Part shown: positions 10,077 through 18,787 of the stretch, one piece after another
Layout: each line of letters begins with the position of its first letter
Position numbering within the stretch: the first letter of the stretch is position 1
Source: Desulfovibrio sp.
GTDB taxonomy: Bacteria; Desulfobacterota; Desulfovibrionia; Desulfovibrionales; Desulfovibrionaceae
Length of the DNA: 64,000 bases
Assembly (NCBI RefSeq): GCF_019422935.1
Contig: NZ_JAHZCJ010000001.1
Location: 222,127-286,126 of the forward strand
Reading direction: 5' to 3'
Made by a program: the position numbers and the translations under genes
Notes under the pieces: model-generated
What the model saw: only the letters and a program-made list of their open reading frames with translations
The model's database searches: none
What the model was told of the DNA's origin: nothing

Positions 10077-11192
10077 ATGCCAATATTGCTGCTTTTTATT
10101 TTTTTGTGCTGTGCCCATGTCGCGCAGGCCGAGACGGCTGCGTCATCCAGTGCGCCCCCCAGTGCGCCCGCAACAGCGTCTGCCAATGCCGCGCCCACAA
10201 GCGGTACCACTGGGGCGGCAGCTGCCAATGGCCTCATTGACGCCGCTGATCTGCCCGCCGGGCTTGATGATGCCGCGCGAGTGGATTTTTATTGCCTGCG
10301 GCGGGCCTATCCGCAGATCGCAACCATGACGACGGACGCGCAGGGCCAGTGGCTGGTGTTTAACGATGGCCGTCGCGTGCTGTATGACGCTGCGCCGGGC
10401 GCGGCCCCCTTGGCTGGCTCGCAGGAATCAGAGTGGGTGGTGAGCGTGCGGGCGAGCATGGCCGAGCCGTATCCTCTGGAGCCGCGGCGGCCTGATACTC
10501 CTCTGGGTGTTTCGCCGGGGCGGCGGCGCTCCTACGATCTGCTGCAAGCCCTTTACGGAACCACGCCCAAGACTGTCGGGGGGCATCTGGTTCAGGCCCG
10601 CCTGCTGGGTCAGCACCTGCATCTTTCGCCCGCTGCGGCGCAAGCCATGAACAGGGCAAACGTTCATCTCGCCCCTCAGGCCGCTCAGGAGCCTCGCCTG
10701 AAACCCCTGCTGAAAATGGACGGCGGGTTCGCCTGGCGGCGTATTGCGGGTGAGAACCGCTTGAGTCCCCACGCCTTCGGCATTGCCTTTGACATCAGCC
10801 CCGGCATTGCCACCTACTGGCGCTGGAGCAAACTGCGCCCGCACCCCATGCAGCAAAGCTATCCCTCCGTCATTGTGGAAGCCTTTGAAAACGAGGGCTT
10901 TATCTGGGGCGGTAAGTGGCATGAATATGATCTGATGCACTTTGAATACAGGCCGGAAATCATCTGCAAGGCCCGCGTGTGGCAGGGGCTGGAACCCTTG
11001 CCCATGCAGGAACCTTCACAGGAATCCGTACAGGAGGCAGCCCCGGATATTCCGCAGAAGCCCGCGCACAAGACAGTACGGAAGCCCGTGCAGAAGCCGG
11101 AAAAGACCGAAAATCCGCCTTCAGAGCAGCCGTCCGCCAGCCCCGCTGTAGAGGCAAAGCCTGCTGGCGACGATGCTGCCATCGCTCCGTAA
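10077..11192 (+). CDS. Exported M15-family metallopeptidase
   Basis: 371-residue protein with an N-terminal signal peptide (MPILLLFIFLCCAHVAQAE), so probably periplasmic. The catalytic region holds the M15 (VanY-type, D-Ala-D-Ala carboxypeptidase-like) zinc pattern: LSPHAFGIAFDIS supplies His and Asp, and GGKWHEYDLMHFEYRPE supplies the later Glu/His. The Ala/Thr-rich stretch after the signal and the long Pro/Lys/Gln tail with PQKPAHKTVRKPVQKPEK repeats look like wall-spanning linkers. A role in peptidoglycan trimming is inferred from the fold. Two terminators follow. Confidence 0.82.
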   Translation: MPILLLFIFLCCAHVAQAETAASSSAPPSAPATASANAAPTSGTTGAAAANGLIDAADLPAGLDDAARVDFYCLRRAYPQIATMTTDAQGQWLVFNDGRRVLYDAAPGAAPLAGSQESEWVVSVRASMAEPYPLEPRRPDTPLGVSPGRRRSYDLLQALYGTTPKTVGGHLVQARLLGQHLHLSPAAAQAMNRANVHLAPQAAQEPRLKPLLKMDGGFAWRRIAGENRLSPHAFGIAFDISPGIATYWRWSKLRPHPMQQSYPSVIVEAFENEGFIWGGKWHEYDLMHFEYRPEIICKARVWQGLEPLPMQEPSQESVQEAAPDIPQKPAHKTVRKPVQKPEKTENPPSEQPSASPAVEAKPAGDDAAIAP

Positions 11193-11242
11193 CGCAGCCA
11201 AAAAAGAACATTTCCCGCTCATACGGCTCGCAGGCTGATAAT

Positions 11243-11271
11243 AAAAAGCTCCTTGAAAAAGGAGCTTTTTT
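11243..11271 (+). terminator. Intrinsic terminator after the M15 peptidase
   Basis: AAAAAGCTCC, 8-base loop, GGAGCTTTTTT; 50 bases after the stop, with a T run. Confidence 0.85.
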
Positions 11272-11336
11272 GCATTTTCAGCTTTGCCATATTTGATGGA
11301 ATGCGCAGGAGCCTGCATCTGCTTGGCAGGGATCAA

Positions 11337-11368
11337 ATCAAAGCCACCCGATGGCGGGTGGCTTTGAT
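11337..11368 (-). terminator. Intrinsic terminator after pgl
   Basis: ATCAAAGCCACCCG, 4-base loop, CGGGTGGCTTTGAT: a perfect 14-bp stem 24 bases beyond the pgl stop on the minus strand, followed there by GATTTGATC. Confidence 0.75.
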
Positions 11369-11392
11369 TGAGATATCCGTGAATGGGGCGGC

Positions 11393-12139
11393 TTACTCGC
11401 CTCTGGCGGCGGCCTCGTCCACAACCCAGATCAGTTCGCCAAATCCGGGGCGTACCTTTTGTGCGGGCAGGGTGGGTTCGGCCAGCAGGTTGAGCGCGCG
11501 TGAAAGCACATCGTGCTTTTCCTTGCCGGTAACGAGAAACATGCAGCAGCGGGCGTTGTTGATGACAGGCAGGGTGAGCGTGAGGCGGTCGGCCTTGCGT
11601 TCGGGCACGTACTGGTCAATGACAAGGCGCTTGCGTTCGGCAAGGGCGGGCGAATTGGGAAAAATGGAGCCAGTGTGACCGTCTTCGCCCATGCCCAGCA
11701 GCATAAAGTCAAAGCGGGGCAGTTCCTGCGGGCCAAGATTGAATTCGGCGCGGATCTGCTGCTCGTATTTGACGGCGGCTTCAACCGGGTCTTCCTCGCC
11801 GCGCATGCGGAAAAAGTGCGTGGCGGGAACCATGCTCAGCAGTTCGCGGCGCGCAAGCCCGTAGTTGCTGTCTGGATGGTCGGGGCCAACGCAACGTTCA
11901 TCCACCCAGTAAAAAGTCATCTTGTCCCAGGGAAGACGGTCGGCCCAGTCTTTGCCCGCCAGCAGGCGGAAAAGCGGCGTGGGGGTCTGCCCGCCGGAGA
12001 GCGCGATTCTGAAAACACCCCTGTCGGCGATGGCTTCTTCGCATGCTGCCGCCAGAATGTGGGCGGCACGTTCGGCCATGGCGGCAGGATCTTTATGGAT
12101 ATGCACCGTAAGGTGTATGGAACGGCTGAGGCCCGACAT
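11393..12139 (-). CDS. pgl: 6-phosphogluconolactonase
   Basis: Hydrolyses 6-phosphogluconolactone in the pentose-phosphate pathway (DevB/SOL family). Visible motifs: FRIALSGGQTPTPLFRLL, FYWVDERCVGPDHPDSNY, FDFMLLGMGEDGHTGSIFPN with the catalytic histidine region, and ADRLTLTLPVINNARC. 248 residues from ATG 12139 with AGGAG upstream; an ORF extension to 12235 is not conserved. No zwf or gnd lies beside it, so the pathway partners must be elsewhere. Confidence 0.94.
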   Translation of the reverse strand: MSGLSRSIHLTVHIHKDPAAMAERAAHILAAACEEAIADRGVFRIALSGGQTPTPLFRLLAGKDWADRLPWDKMTFYWVDERCVGPDHPDSNYGLARRELLSMVPATHFFRMRGEEDPVEAAVKYEQQIRAEFNLGPQELPRFDFMLLGMGEDGHTGSIFPNSPALAERKRLVIDQYVPERKADRLTLTLPVINNARCCMFLVTGKEKHDVLSRALNLLAEPTLPAQKVRPGFGELIWVVDEAAARGE

Positions 12140-12257
12140 TTTGCGGCTCCTTGAGTTTATGTAGGCTGGCACGGGCGGTGTGCGGCCCGCCAACCTCATC
12201 ACTATGACACATTCGCCTGCGCGAGAAAAGGGCATAGTGGACAGGTGACTGTGAAAA

Positions 12258-13316
12258 CTACTGAAATTCTTCCAGCAGATCAGGCGCTATGGCAAAATGC
12301 AGCATCTCTCCATTGGAGAGGCCCAGGGTTTTCCACGAAGCTTCGCAGGTAAGTTTGCGCGCCGCCACAATGGATTTGCCAAGCGGGCTTGTGCCGTCAA
12401 CTTCAATAGTCCATCTGCGTTCAAACGTATCGCCCGGAAATGTGGGCTGCACGGCATTAAGAAAACGCTGCATCAGCTCTGTGCCGTCCGGCGCAAAAAT
12501 TTTGACCGAAAGATCCACGTTGTTGACTGGGGTAGTGCTGATGTTCTTGCTTTGCACGTCCACCACAACAAGAAGCGTCTTTCCGTCTGAAATCAAACCG
12601 GCGCTGGCTGTGCAGGTTTTGAGAGGAAGTGTATCTTCCATGCGTTTTTTTATCTTGGCATTTTTGTCAAGAAGCAGTTGCCGTTGCGCGACCATGCGCT
12701 CCATCTGGAATTCCCGGAACTGGCGAACCAGCTCCGCGGCATTGACGATGTCGTCCAGCTTCCATCCCTCTGGGGTCTTGTCCATGCGCAGCAGCAGTGA
12801 AAACTGTTTGTTCAGCACGGGGTGGTGAATCTGCGCGGCTATCAGCGCGGTGTTCTCCGTGGGGTTCTGCAAGGTCATGGTTGTATAAAACTGGGTAAAA
12901 AAGTTTGGCGGCAGAACATACATCGGGGTTCTGAGGCGCACCAGTTCGTCAGTTTCTTCCTTGACGGGTTCTTCCTTGACGCGCGCCTGCTTGAGCAGAC
13001 CAACCTGAACCATGTCGCTCAGATCACGCAACTGGTTTGGCCCCTTTTTTAAAAAGGGGTAATGCTCTGCAACAGCCTTGGCCAGGGGCTGCGAAATGGC
13101 GTCAAAGTTGATCCTCTGTGCCAGTTCTGTGGGTTTGGCCGGGTGCAGGGCGTCCTTTATCTGCGCAAAGGCAAATTCGGCAGTCTGTCTGTACTGGTAG
13201 TACCGCCAGCCGCTGTACCCGCCCACCGCTGCAAGAATAACAAGCAGCACTGCGGCCAGCGCCAGCAAGTGCTGGCGTATGAATGCCACAAGGGGGGCAA
13301 TAAAGGGCAGGTTCAT
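12258..13316 (-). CDS. Membrane-anchored protein of unknown function
   Basis: 352 residues with one N-terminal membrane helix (LLALAAVLLVILAAVGGYSG) and a large exported or cytoplasmic body. The segment just after the helix (RQTAEFAFAQIKDALHPA, then LAQRINFDAISQPLA) resembles DUF2939-type proteins; that is a weak impression. The C-terminal half is beta-rich, with VVVDVQSKNISTTPVNNVDL. ATG 13316 overlaps the methyltransferase TGA in an ATGA arrangement, so the pair is translationally coupled. No catalytic motif is visible. Confidence 0.7.
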   Translation of the reverse strand: MNLPFIAPLVAFIRQHLLALAAVLLVILAAVGGYSGWRYYQYRQTAEFAFAQIKDALHPAKPTELAQRINFDAISQPLAKAVAEHYPFLKKGPNQLRDLSDMVQVGLLKQARVKEEPVKEETDELVRLRTPMYVLPPNFFTQFYTTMTLQNPTENTALIAAQIHHPVLNKQFSLLLRMDKTPEGWKLDDIVNAAELVRQFREFQMERMVAQRQLLLDKNAKIKKRMEDTLPLKTCTASAGLISDGKTLLVVVDVQSKNISTTPVNNVDLSVKIFAPDGTELMQRFLNAVQPTFPGDTFERRWTIEVDGTSPLGKSIVAARKLTCEASWKTLGLSNGEMLHFAIAPDLLEEFQ

Positions 13317-14074
13317 GGCGCTTTCCTCTCTGTGTCGGCAGCCTTGGCCTGAGATTTGTGGCCGCATTCCAGAACAGGCTCCGCGCGGCGCATGCGTCTG
13401 CGCCCGAGCCGCAAGGGCAGCGGCGTGACCGGGCGGGATTTTGCCATGTCGATACGGATAATGCCCCAGGCTCCCATGGGCAGCCATGGCAAAACCCTGT
13501 TGCAGCCGGAAAGGGCGCACGATGCATTCCATGTGCCCTGCGGTCCGGCAAGAACGCTTGCCCCGCTTATGCGGCCAGCCGAAAGGCTCCTGAGCGCCCG
13601 CCATATCTGCCACCAGCAGAAGGTCGGGCCCGGCCATGCGGTTTTGCGGCCGCCAAGCAGGTGGAGCATAAATGGAAGCGAAGCCGAGTTCCAGAATGTG
13701 AGGGCAAGGCCTGCGGAGGCCACTCGAAGCGATTCGGTTATGGCCTTGCGTGTGCTGTCGGCTTTGGGCGAGGCAAGGTGCAGCACAACCCAGTCAAATT
13801 CGTCATCATCAAAGGGCAGGTGATCATCAGCGGCGGCCAGCACTTCGGCGCGGTCAGCCATACGGCTTGCCTCGGCACGCAACTCTGGATCGTGCTCAGT
13901 GGCGGTCATGTCAAAACCGTATTCCCACAGCAGGGGCAACAGCTCGCCGCGCCCGCAGTTCACCTCAAGCAGGGTGCGGCCACGGCGAGGCCAGGGGGCA
14001 AGGCAGTGCTGCACAAGCTGCTTCTGCATATGCAGGGCATACTGCCCTGTGATATCCGACTGTCGGTCGTCCAT
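13313..14074 (-). CDS. Class I SAM-dependent methyltransferase
   Basis: 253-residue Rossmann-fold methyltransferase. Motif I is GRTLLEVNCGRGELLPLLWE, the acidic residue ending strand 2 is in MTATEHDPELRAEA, and the motif following is LPFDDDEFDWVVLHLA, as in Methyltransf_11 proteins. The C-terminal third is basic (RLGRRRMRRAE). The substrate is unknown. Coupled to the downstream membrane-anchored gene by a 4-base overlap. Confidence 0.85.
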   Translation of the reverse strand: MDDRQSDITGQYALHMQKQLVQHCLAPWPRRGRTLLEVNCGRGELLPLLWEYGFDMTATEHDPELRAEASRMADRAEVLAAADDHLPFDDDEFDWVVLHLASPKADSTRKAITESLRVASAGLALTFWNSASLPFMLHLLGGRKTAWPGPTFCWWQIWRALRSLSAGRISGASVLAGPQGTWNASCALSGCNRVLPWLPMGAWGIIRIDMAKSRPVTPLPLRLGRRRMRRAEPVLECGHKSQAKAADTERKAP

Positions 14075-14187
14075 ACCGCGCCTCGCATTTGCCGTTAATC
14101 TTCTGCATATTCCACTATTTTACAGCATCTGTAAATCGGCAAAGCGCCCTGATGCGGTGGTGTTGCCGTGGCGTCAGGGCACAAACA

Positions 14188-14230
14188 AACCGCAACGCGG
14201 CTGCTTGCAAACAAGAGCCGCGTTGCGGTT
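14188..14230 (-). terminator. Intrinsic terminator after ridA
   Basis: AACCGCAACGCGGCT and AGCCGCGTTGCGGTT form a 15-bp perfect stem, 38 bases past the ridA stop on the minus strand, followed there by GGTTTGTTTG. Confidence 0.75.
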
Positions 14231-14267
14231 GAAGACCGAGCCGTGTCGCCCGTATTGGCGCTAAAAA

Positions 14268-14648
14268 TTACAGCGCGGCAATGGCCTCAATTTCAACCTG
14301 CGCGCCAAGCGGCAGCTTGCTGACCTCAACGCAGGAACGCGCGGGGCAGGGGGCCGTGAAATACTTTTTGTATACTTCGTTAACAGCCGCAAAGTTGCCC
14401 ATGTCGGTGATGAACACGGTGGTTTTAACCACATTTGCGGCGGTCAGGCCCTGTGATTCCAGCAATGCCATAACGTTCTTGCAGGCCTGTTCCGCCTGAG
14501 CGCTCACATCGCCTTCCACCAGCTTGCCGATGGCGGGATCAATGGGAATCTGGCCAGAAAAGAAGAACATGTTACCGGTCTTGATGCCCTGACTGTAAGG
14601 GCCTACCGCCCCGGGGGCCTTGCTCGTGCTGATGACTTCCTTGCTCAT
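14268..14648 (-). CDS. ridA: RidA-family reactive enamine/imine deaminase
   Basis: 126-residue YjgF/YER057c/UK114 protein that hydrolyses reactive 2-aminoacrylate-type enamines. Canonical blocks: STSKAPGAVGPYSQGIKTGN, FFSGQIPIDPAIGKL, TTVFITDMGNFAAVNEVY, PARSCVEVSKLPLGAQVEIE with the conserved Arg. ATG 14648 has GGAAG upstream; the longer frame to 14795 is not conserved. Confidence 0.94.
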   Translation of the reverse strand: MSKEVISTSKAPGAVGPYSQGIKTGNMFFFSGQIPIDPAIGKLVEGDVSAQAEQACKNVMALLESQGLTAANVVKTTVFITDMGNFAAVNEVYKKYFTAPCPARSCVEVSKLPLGAQVEIEAIAAL

Positions 14649-14854
14649 GGCGCTTCCTTCTTCAGATTGCTGGTAATGGTTCAAGGTACTGGGCCGCCGA
14701 TCTGCTGTCGGCCTGCTGCATGGTATAATCAATGGCATAACCTGCCAGCGGCGGACGGCTGCGGACAACTTGGCACAGCACCGCGCCAGAGTCAAAGCCC
14801 GGCAGCTCGTGGGGGCGTTCTGGTTTGGTGAGGCGGTTCTGCTCCGGGCTTCTG

Positions 14855-15793
14855 TTACGGGTTCGGTTTCAGTTTTTTACCGTGAAAGTAGTTTGAAACC
14901 AGCGCACCAGAAATATTCTGCCATACGCTGAACAACGCGCCAGCAATAGCTGAAACCGGGGAAAAATGCGCCAGCGCGAGGGCCGTAGCCAGACCGGAGT
15001 TCTGTGTGCCGACCTCAAAGCAGAGGGCGCGGCAGCGGGGTTCGTCAAATTTCCAGATGCGGCCCACCACATAGCCAAAGGCCAGGCCCAGCAGGTTGTG
15101 GCACACGACCACCAGAAAGATATTGACGCTGGCTCGAAGGATGCTCTGGGCATTGATGGCCATGATGCCAGCCACCACAATGGTGATGGTCAGCGCCGAG
15201 GCCGGGGGCAAAAAGGGGATGGCCCGTTCTGTAAGCCTGCCGCAGTATCGGTGCGCCGCAATGCCCAGAATAACCGGGATCACCACGATTTTGAGAATGG
15301 AGACGAACAGGGCCCCCATGTCTACAGGAACCCACACGCCGCCCAGCAACCATGTGAGCACCGGCATGAGCGCCAGCGCAACAACCGTGGTCAGTGAAGT
15401 AAGCGCTACGGAATACGGCACATCCCCTCTGGCAATAAAGGTCAGCACATTGGAGGCGGTGCCGCCGGGGGCCGTGCCCACAAGGATGACGCCCATTGCC
15501 AGATCGGGCGGCAGGGCGAACAGATGGCACAACGCAAAGGCCAGCAGCGGCATACAGCCGAACTGGGCCAGCAAACCCAGCAGCAGGGCGCGCGGCTGGG
15601 AAAATACCAGGCTGAAATCCTTGAGCCGCAGGGTCATGCCCATGCCAAACATGATACAGCCCAGGAGCGGCGTAACATGCGGGGCCACCCAGCGGAACAG
15701 CTCCGGCTTCCATAAGGCCAAAGCCGAGCATGCCAGAATAAGCGCTCCCATGTAACGGGTAAGTGCGTTGCCAGCGCGCTGTAAGATGCTCAA
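14855..15793 (-). CDS. Bile acid:sodium symporter (BASS) family transporter
   Basis: 312-residue inner-membrane protein with about 9-10 hydrophobic segments and BASS-family signatures: LGCIMFGMGMTLRLKDF, GTAPGGTASNVLTFIARGD and FEVGTQNSGLATALA. Bacterial members carry organic anions such as pantoate or keto acids with sodium. The start is most likely TTG at 15793, because AGGAG lies 7 bases upstream and no ATG fits. Divergent from the sigma-54 activator with a 200-base shared control region, so it may belong to the same regulon. Confidence 0.88.
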   Translation of the reverse strand: MSILQRAGNALTRYMGALILACSALALWKPELFRWVAPHVTPLLGCIMFGMGMTLRLKDFSLVFSQPRALLLGLLAQFGCMPLLAFALCHLFALPPDLAMGVILVGTAPGGTASNVLTFIARGDVPYSVALTSLTTVVALALMPVLTWLLGGVWVPVDMGALFVSILKIVVIPVILGIAAHRYCGRLTERAIPFLPPASALTITIVVAGIMAINAQSILRASVNIFLVVVCHNLLGLAFGYVVGRIWKFDEPRCRALCFEVGTQNSGLATALALAHFSPVSAIAGALFSVWQNISGALVSNYFHGKKLKPNP

Positions 15794-15993
15794 CCTTTGT
15801 CTCCTGTTGCGCGGTTTTCTGCCGCGATGGTGTGAGGCGCATACTGGCAGAGAGCGTACCCGGTTGCAAGCCGGCAAAACTTGTGCTTGGCTTGGGCAAA
15901 AGGTATCGCTCAGGTACTTTCAGGTGCTGCTTCGCCGTGGCGTGCCATGCGTTCTGCATCCCCCCGATAGTTTTTTACCCAAGAGCAACAGGA

Positions 15994-17442
15994 ATGGCAG
16001 AACTTTCCAGCCTTATGCAAATTCAGCCTTTTGTGCAGGCCTATGTGCTTGCGGTTGCTTCCATTCTGGATGCGCCCGTTACCGTGGTTGACTGCAATCT
16101 AGTGCGTGTGGGTGGCACTGCGGAATATGAATCGCTCATCAGCCAGAAGATCGCGCACAGTGCTTTTTTTGACAAAGTATTCAAGACCGGCAAGCCAGCC
16201 TTTGTCAAAAACGTGCAGAACGATCAAGCTTGCAGCGTGTGCGCCAACCGCGAGAACTGCAATGAACTCGCCGACATGGCCTACCCCATCTTTTTAAACA
16301 ACAAGGTGGCTGGCATTATTGGTATTGTTGCATTTAACGAGGACGAACGTGGGCGGCTGCTGGGGAATCAAAAAAAACTTCAGGAATTTCTCAAATATAT
16401 GAGCATGCTGATTGAAAGCAAGCTTGTCACGCAGCAGCATTCGCGCATTCTTGAGCACCAGCTTGATGCAGTCGTGAGCGGTGAACGCAAACAACTGGAA
16501 GAAACCCCCCTGCTTGGCAACAGTGCTGCCATACGCGATATCCTGGCCATGGTGCGGAAGATCGCCGCATCAGATTCCACCGTGCTGATCAGCGGCGAAA
16601 GCGGCACCGGCAAGGAGGTGCTGGCCCGCACCATCCACAGTATGAGCGGGCGCGGCAAGCGGCTGATGACGGTTGTGAACTGCGGGGCCATTCCTGAAAA
16701 TCTGGTGGAGAGCGAGCTGTTTGGTTATGAAGAAGGCGCGTTTACTGGCGCCAGAAAGGGCGGAAGCATGGGCAAGTTTGAACTGGCCCATGCAAGTACG
16801 CTGTTTCTGGACGAAGTGGGCGAGATGCCTCTGCCCGTGCAGGCCAAACTGCTGCGCGTGCTTCAGGACAAATGCGTGCAGCGGGTGGGCGGTTCTGCGT
16901 CAATCCCGGTGAACGTGCGCATTGTCTGCGCCAGCAACCGTAATTTGCAGGAAATGGTCGCCCAGGGAACCTTTCGCAACGATCTGTATTACCGCCTGAA
17001 TGTCATCCCCATCCACATACCGCCCTTGCGTCTGCGGCGTGAGGATATCCCTGTTTTTATCGAGAGCTTTCTTGCCCGCTACCGGCGTGAACTGCGCCGC
17101 GACGTACGCGGGCTTGACCCTGTGGCTTATGACGCGTTCATGGGCCATGATTGGCCGGGAAATGTACGTGAATTGCGCAATATCATTGAATATCTTGTTA
17201 ACGTGGTTGAAGGCCCGCTGATACGGGGCAATGATTTGCCGCAGCATTTTTTTGCCAGGCGGTCAGGAGCATTGTCTACAACAACGCTCAAGGAAATGCT
17301 CGCGGTGCACGAAAAACAGCTTTTGGAGCGCCTGATCGCCGTAGCTGCCAGCACGGAGCAGAAAAAACTTCTGGCGCAGCGTCTGGGCATCAGCAGCGCC
17401 ACATTGTACCGTAAGCTACAAGAATATAATCTGCTGCATTAG
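15994..17442 (+). CDS. Sigma-54-dependent activator with a Cys-containing GAF-like sensor
   Basis: 482-residue enhancer-binding protein. Residues 1-150 form a GAF-like input domain with C80, C83 and C89 (ACSVCANRENC) just before a DMAYPIFLNNKVAGIIGIVA strand pair; such Cys triplets suggest a metal or Fe-S redox site. The AAA+ domain has Walker A GESGTGKEVL, the sigma-54 contact loop GAFTGARKGG, and ASTLFLDEVGEMPLPVQAKL. The C-terminus is a Fis-type helix-turn-helix (LLAQRLGISSATLYRKLQEY). ATG 15994 follows AGCAACAGGA; the frame is open to 15763 but that part overlaps the divergent transporter. Two palindromes 68 bases after its stop are its likely target. Confidence 0.92.
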   Translation: MAELSSLMQIQPFVQAYVLAVASILDAPVTVVDCNLVRVGGTAEYESLISQKIAHSAFFDKVFKTGKPAFVKNVQNDQACSVCANRENCNELADMAYPIFLNNKVAGIIGIVAFNEDERGRLLGNQKKLQEFLKYMSMLIESKLVTQQHSRILEHQLDAVVSGERKQLEETPLLGNSAAIRDILAMVRKIAASDSTVLISGESGTGKEVLARTIHSMSGRGKRLMTVVNCGAIPENLVESELFGYEEGAFTGARKGGSMGKFELAHASTLFLDEVGEMPLPVQAKLLRVLQDKCVQRVGGSASIPVNVRIVCASNRNLQEMVAQGTFRNDLYYRLNVIPIHIPPLRLRREDIPVFIESFLARYRRELRRDVRGLDPVAYDAFMGHDWPGNVRELRNIIEYLVNVVEGPLIRGNDLPQHFFARRSGALSTTTLKEMLAVHEKQLLERLIAVAASTEQKKLLAQRLGISSATLYRKLQEYNLLH

Positions 17443-17509
17443 CCCTCTGAAATAGCACAACAGCCTGCCTTGTCTTTTCAAGACAGTTGCAAACAGCAAT
17501 GGATTACTT

Positions 17510-17546
17510 TTCTCATATTTGAGAAATATGTTCTCATATTTGAGAA
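17510..17546. promoter_or_regulatory. Paired palindromes, likely upstream activating sequence
   Basis: TTCTCATATTTGAGAA occurs twice, at 17510-17525 and 17531-17546. Each is a 6-4-6 inverted repeat (TTCTCA/TGAGAA) and the two are spaced 21 bp centre to centre, two helical turns. They lie in the 364-base gap (17443-17806) between a sigma-54 activator and the TAXI operon, about 260 bases before its first ATG, the usual place for an enhancer. I found no canonical TGGCAC-N5-TTGC promoter in the gap. Confidence 0.75.
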
Positions 17547-17806
17547 TGAAAATAACATATTGAAATGTTAACTATTTTAACTATATTTGTTCTGGGTGTT
17601 TTCAATTTTGCATCTGGTAGCTCTTTACTCCAATGTGGGGTGAGAGCCGTGAGCGCTAGAGCCGCAAGGTCTGGGAAAGGGTATATGATTTTGGAATGAA
17701 TTTTGATAGGGTACTAACGATTTTGGTCCCCCCAGAGTATTGCCAAGTGCCAGCGACCTGCCGTGCCTTACTGAAGGCCGGAATAAACCGTACACAGGAG
17801 TGTTCT

Positions 17807-18787
17807 ATGAAAAAGGGTTTGATTTCGCTGTTGGTTACCGTGGTTATGCTGGCGGCTGGGCTGGCCCAGATGGCCCAGGCGGCGGAGCTGAAAACGTTTA
17901 CCATTACCTCTGGCCCGCTTGGCGGCGATTTTTACGCCCTTGGCGGCGTTATCGGCGAGGCTGCCCGTTCGGTCATGCCTGGCGCTACCGTGAGCGTCAA
18001 TACTGGCGGCTCGGTGGAAAACCTGCTGAAGATTGATGCGGGCAAGGCTGACCTTGGTACAAGCATGATCAAGCTGTACGAAGAAAGCCTCAAGGCCGAA
18101 GGCGTGTTCGCCAGCCGCAAGCCTGTGCAGAATGTAAAAATCATGATGTATGTGGCGCCCATGCCCATGAGCTACTTTCTTGTGCGTGAGGATTCCCCCT
18201 ACACCTCCATTGCGGATATTGCCCGCACCAAGCCTAAAATCCGTCTGCTGACCTCCAAAAAAGGCTCTTCGCCCGCTGTGGCCTCTGAGAACATGCTCAA
18301 GCAGTACGGTTTCTCGTTTGAAGACATCAAGGAATGGGGCGGCTCTGTGAGTTACGTTTCCTATGCGGAAGCCTCCTCCCTTATTCAGGACGGTCACGCG
18401 GACGCCTATGTGGGCCCCATTGTTTCGTCCATCAACGAGCTGATCACCACCGTCAAAATGAAGATGCTGCCCATTGATCAGGCGGTTCTCGACAAGCTGA
18501 GCAGCGATGGCTACATGACCTTCACCATCAAGGCCGGGCAGTATTACTTTATCACAAAGGATACGCCGCACATGGCCGAAACCGTGGTTTTGCCCGTGGG
18601 CGCCAACCTGCCGGACGATGCCGTGTACGCCCTGACCAAGGTGCTTTGTGAAAAGCCCGAGATGATCCGCAATGTGCACCAGACCTATTCGGTCTTTGAC
18701 CCCAGCAAAAGCGCTGATCATATTGCCGTGCAATACATTCACCCCGGTGCCCTGCGTTATTACAAGGAAAAGGGCTGGGTGAAATAA
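17807..18787 (+). CDS. TAXI-type TRAP transporter solute-binding protein
   Basis: 326-residue periplasmic receptor. A signal peptide (MKKGLISLLVTVVMLAAG, cut near AQAAE) precedes the TAXI signature FTITSGPLGGDFYALGGVIG and SVNTGGSVENLLKIDAGKAD. TAXI receptors typically bind glutamate/glutamine-like or other carboxylate ligands. ATG 17807 has CAGGAG six bases before. The stop overlaps the permease start by one base (TAATG), so the two are coupled. Confidence 0.93.
   Translation: MKKGLISLLVTVVMLAAGLAQMAQAAELKTFTITSGPLGGDFYALGGVIGEAARSVMPGATVSVNTGGSVENLLKIDAGKADLGTSMIKLYEESLKAEGVFASRKPVQNVKIMMYVAPMPMSYFLVREDSPYTSIADIARTKPKIRLLTSKKGSSPAVASENMLKQYGFSFEDIKEWGGSVSYVSYAEASSLIQDGHADAYVGPIVSSINELITTVKMKMLPIDQAVLDKLSSDGYMTFTIKAGQYYFITKDTPHMAETVVLPVGANLPDDAVYALTKVLCEKPEMIRNVHQTYSVFDPSKSADHIAVQYIHPGALRYYKEKGWVK

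Noticed and set aside
15930..15951. TGGCAC on the minus strand pointing to the BASS symporter, a possible sigma-54 promoter
   Set aside because: The -12 element is one base out of register (GC after 9 bases) and reads GGCG instead of TTGC.
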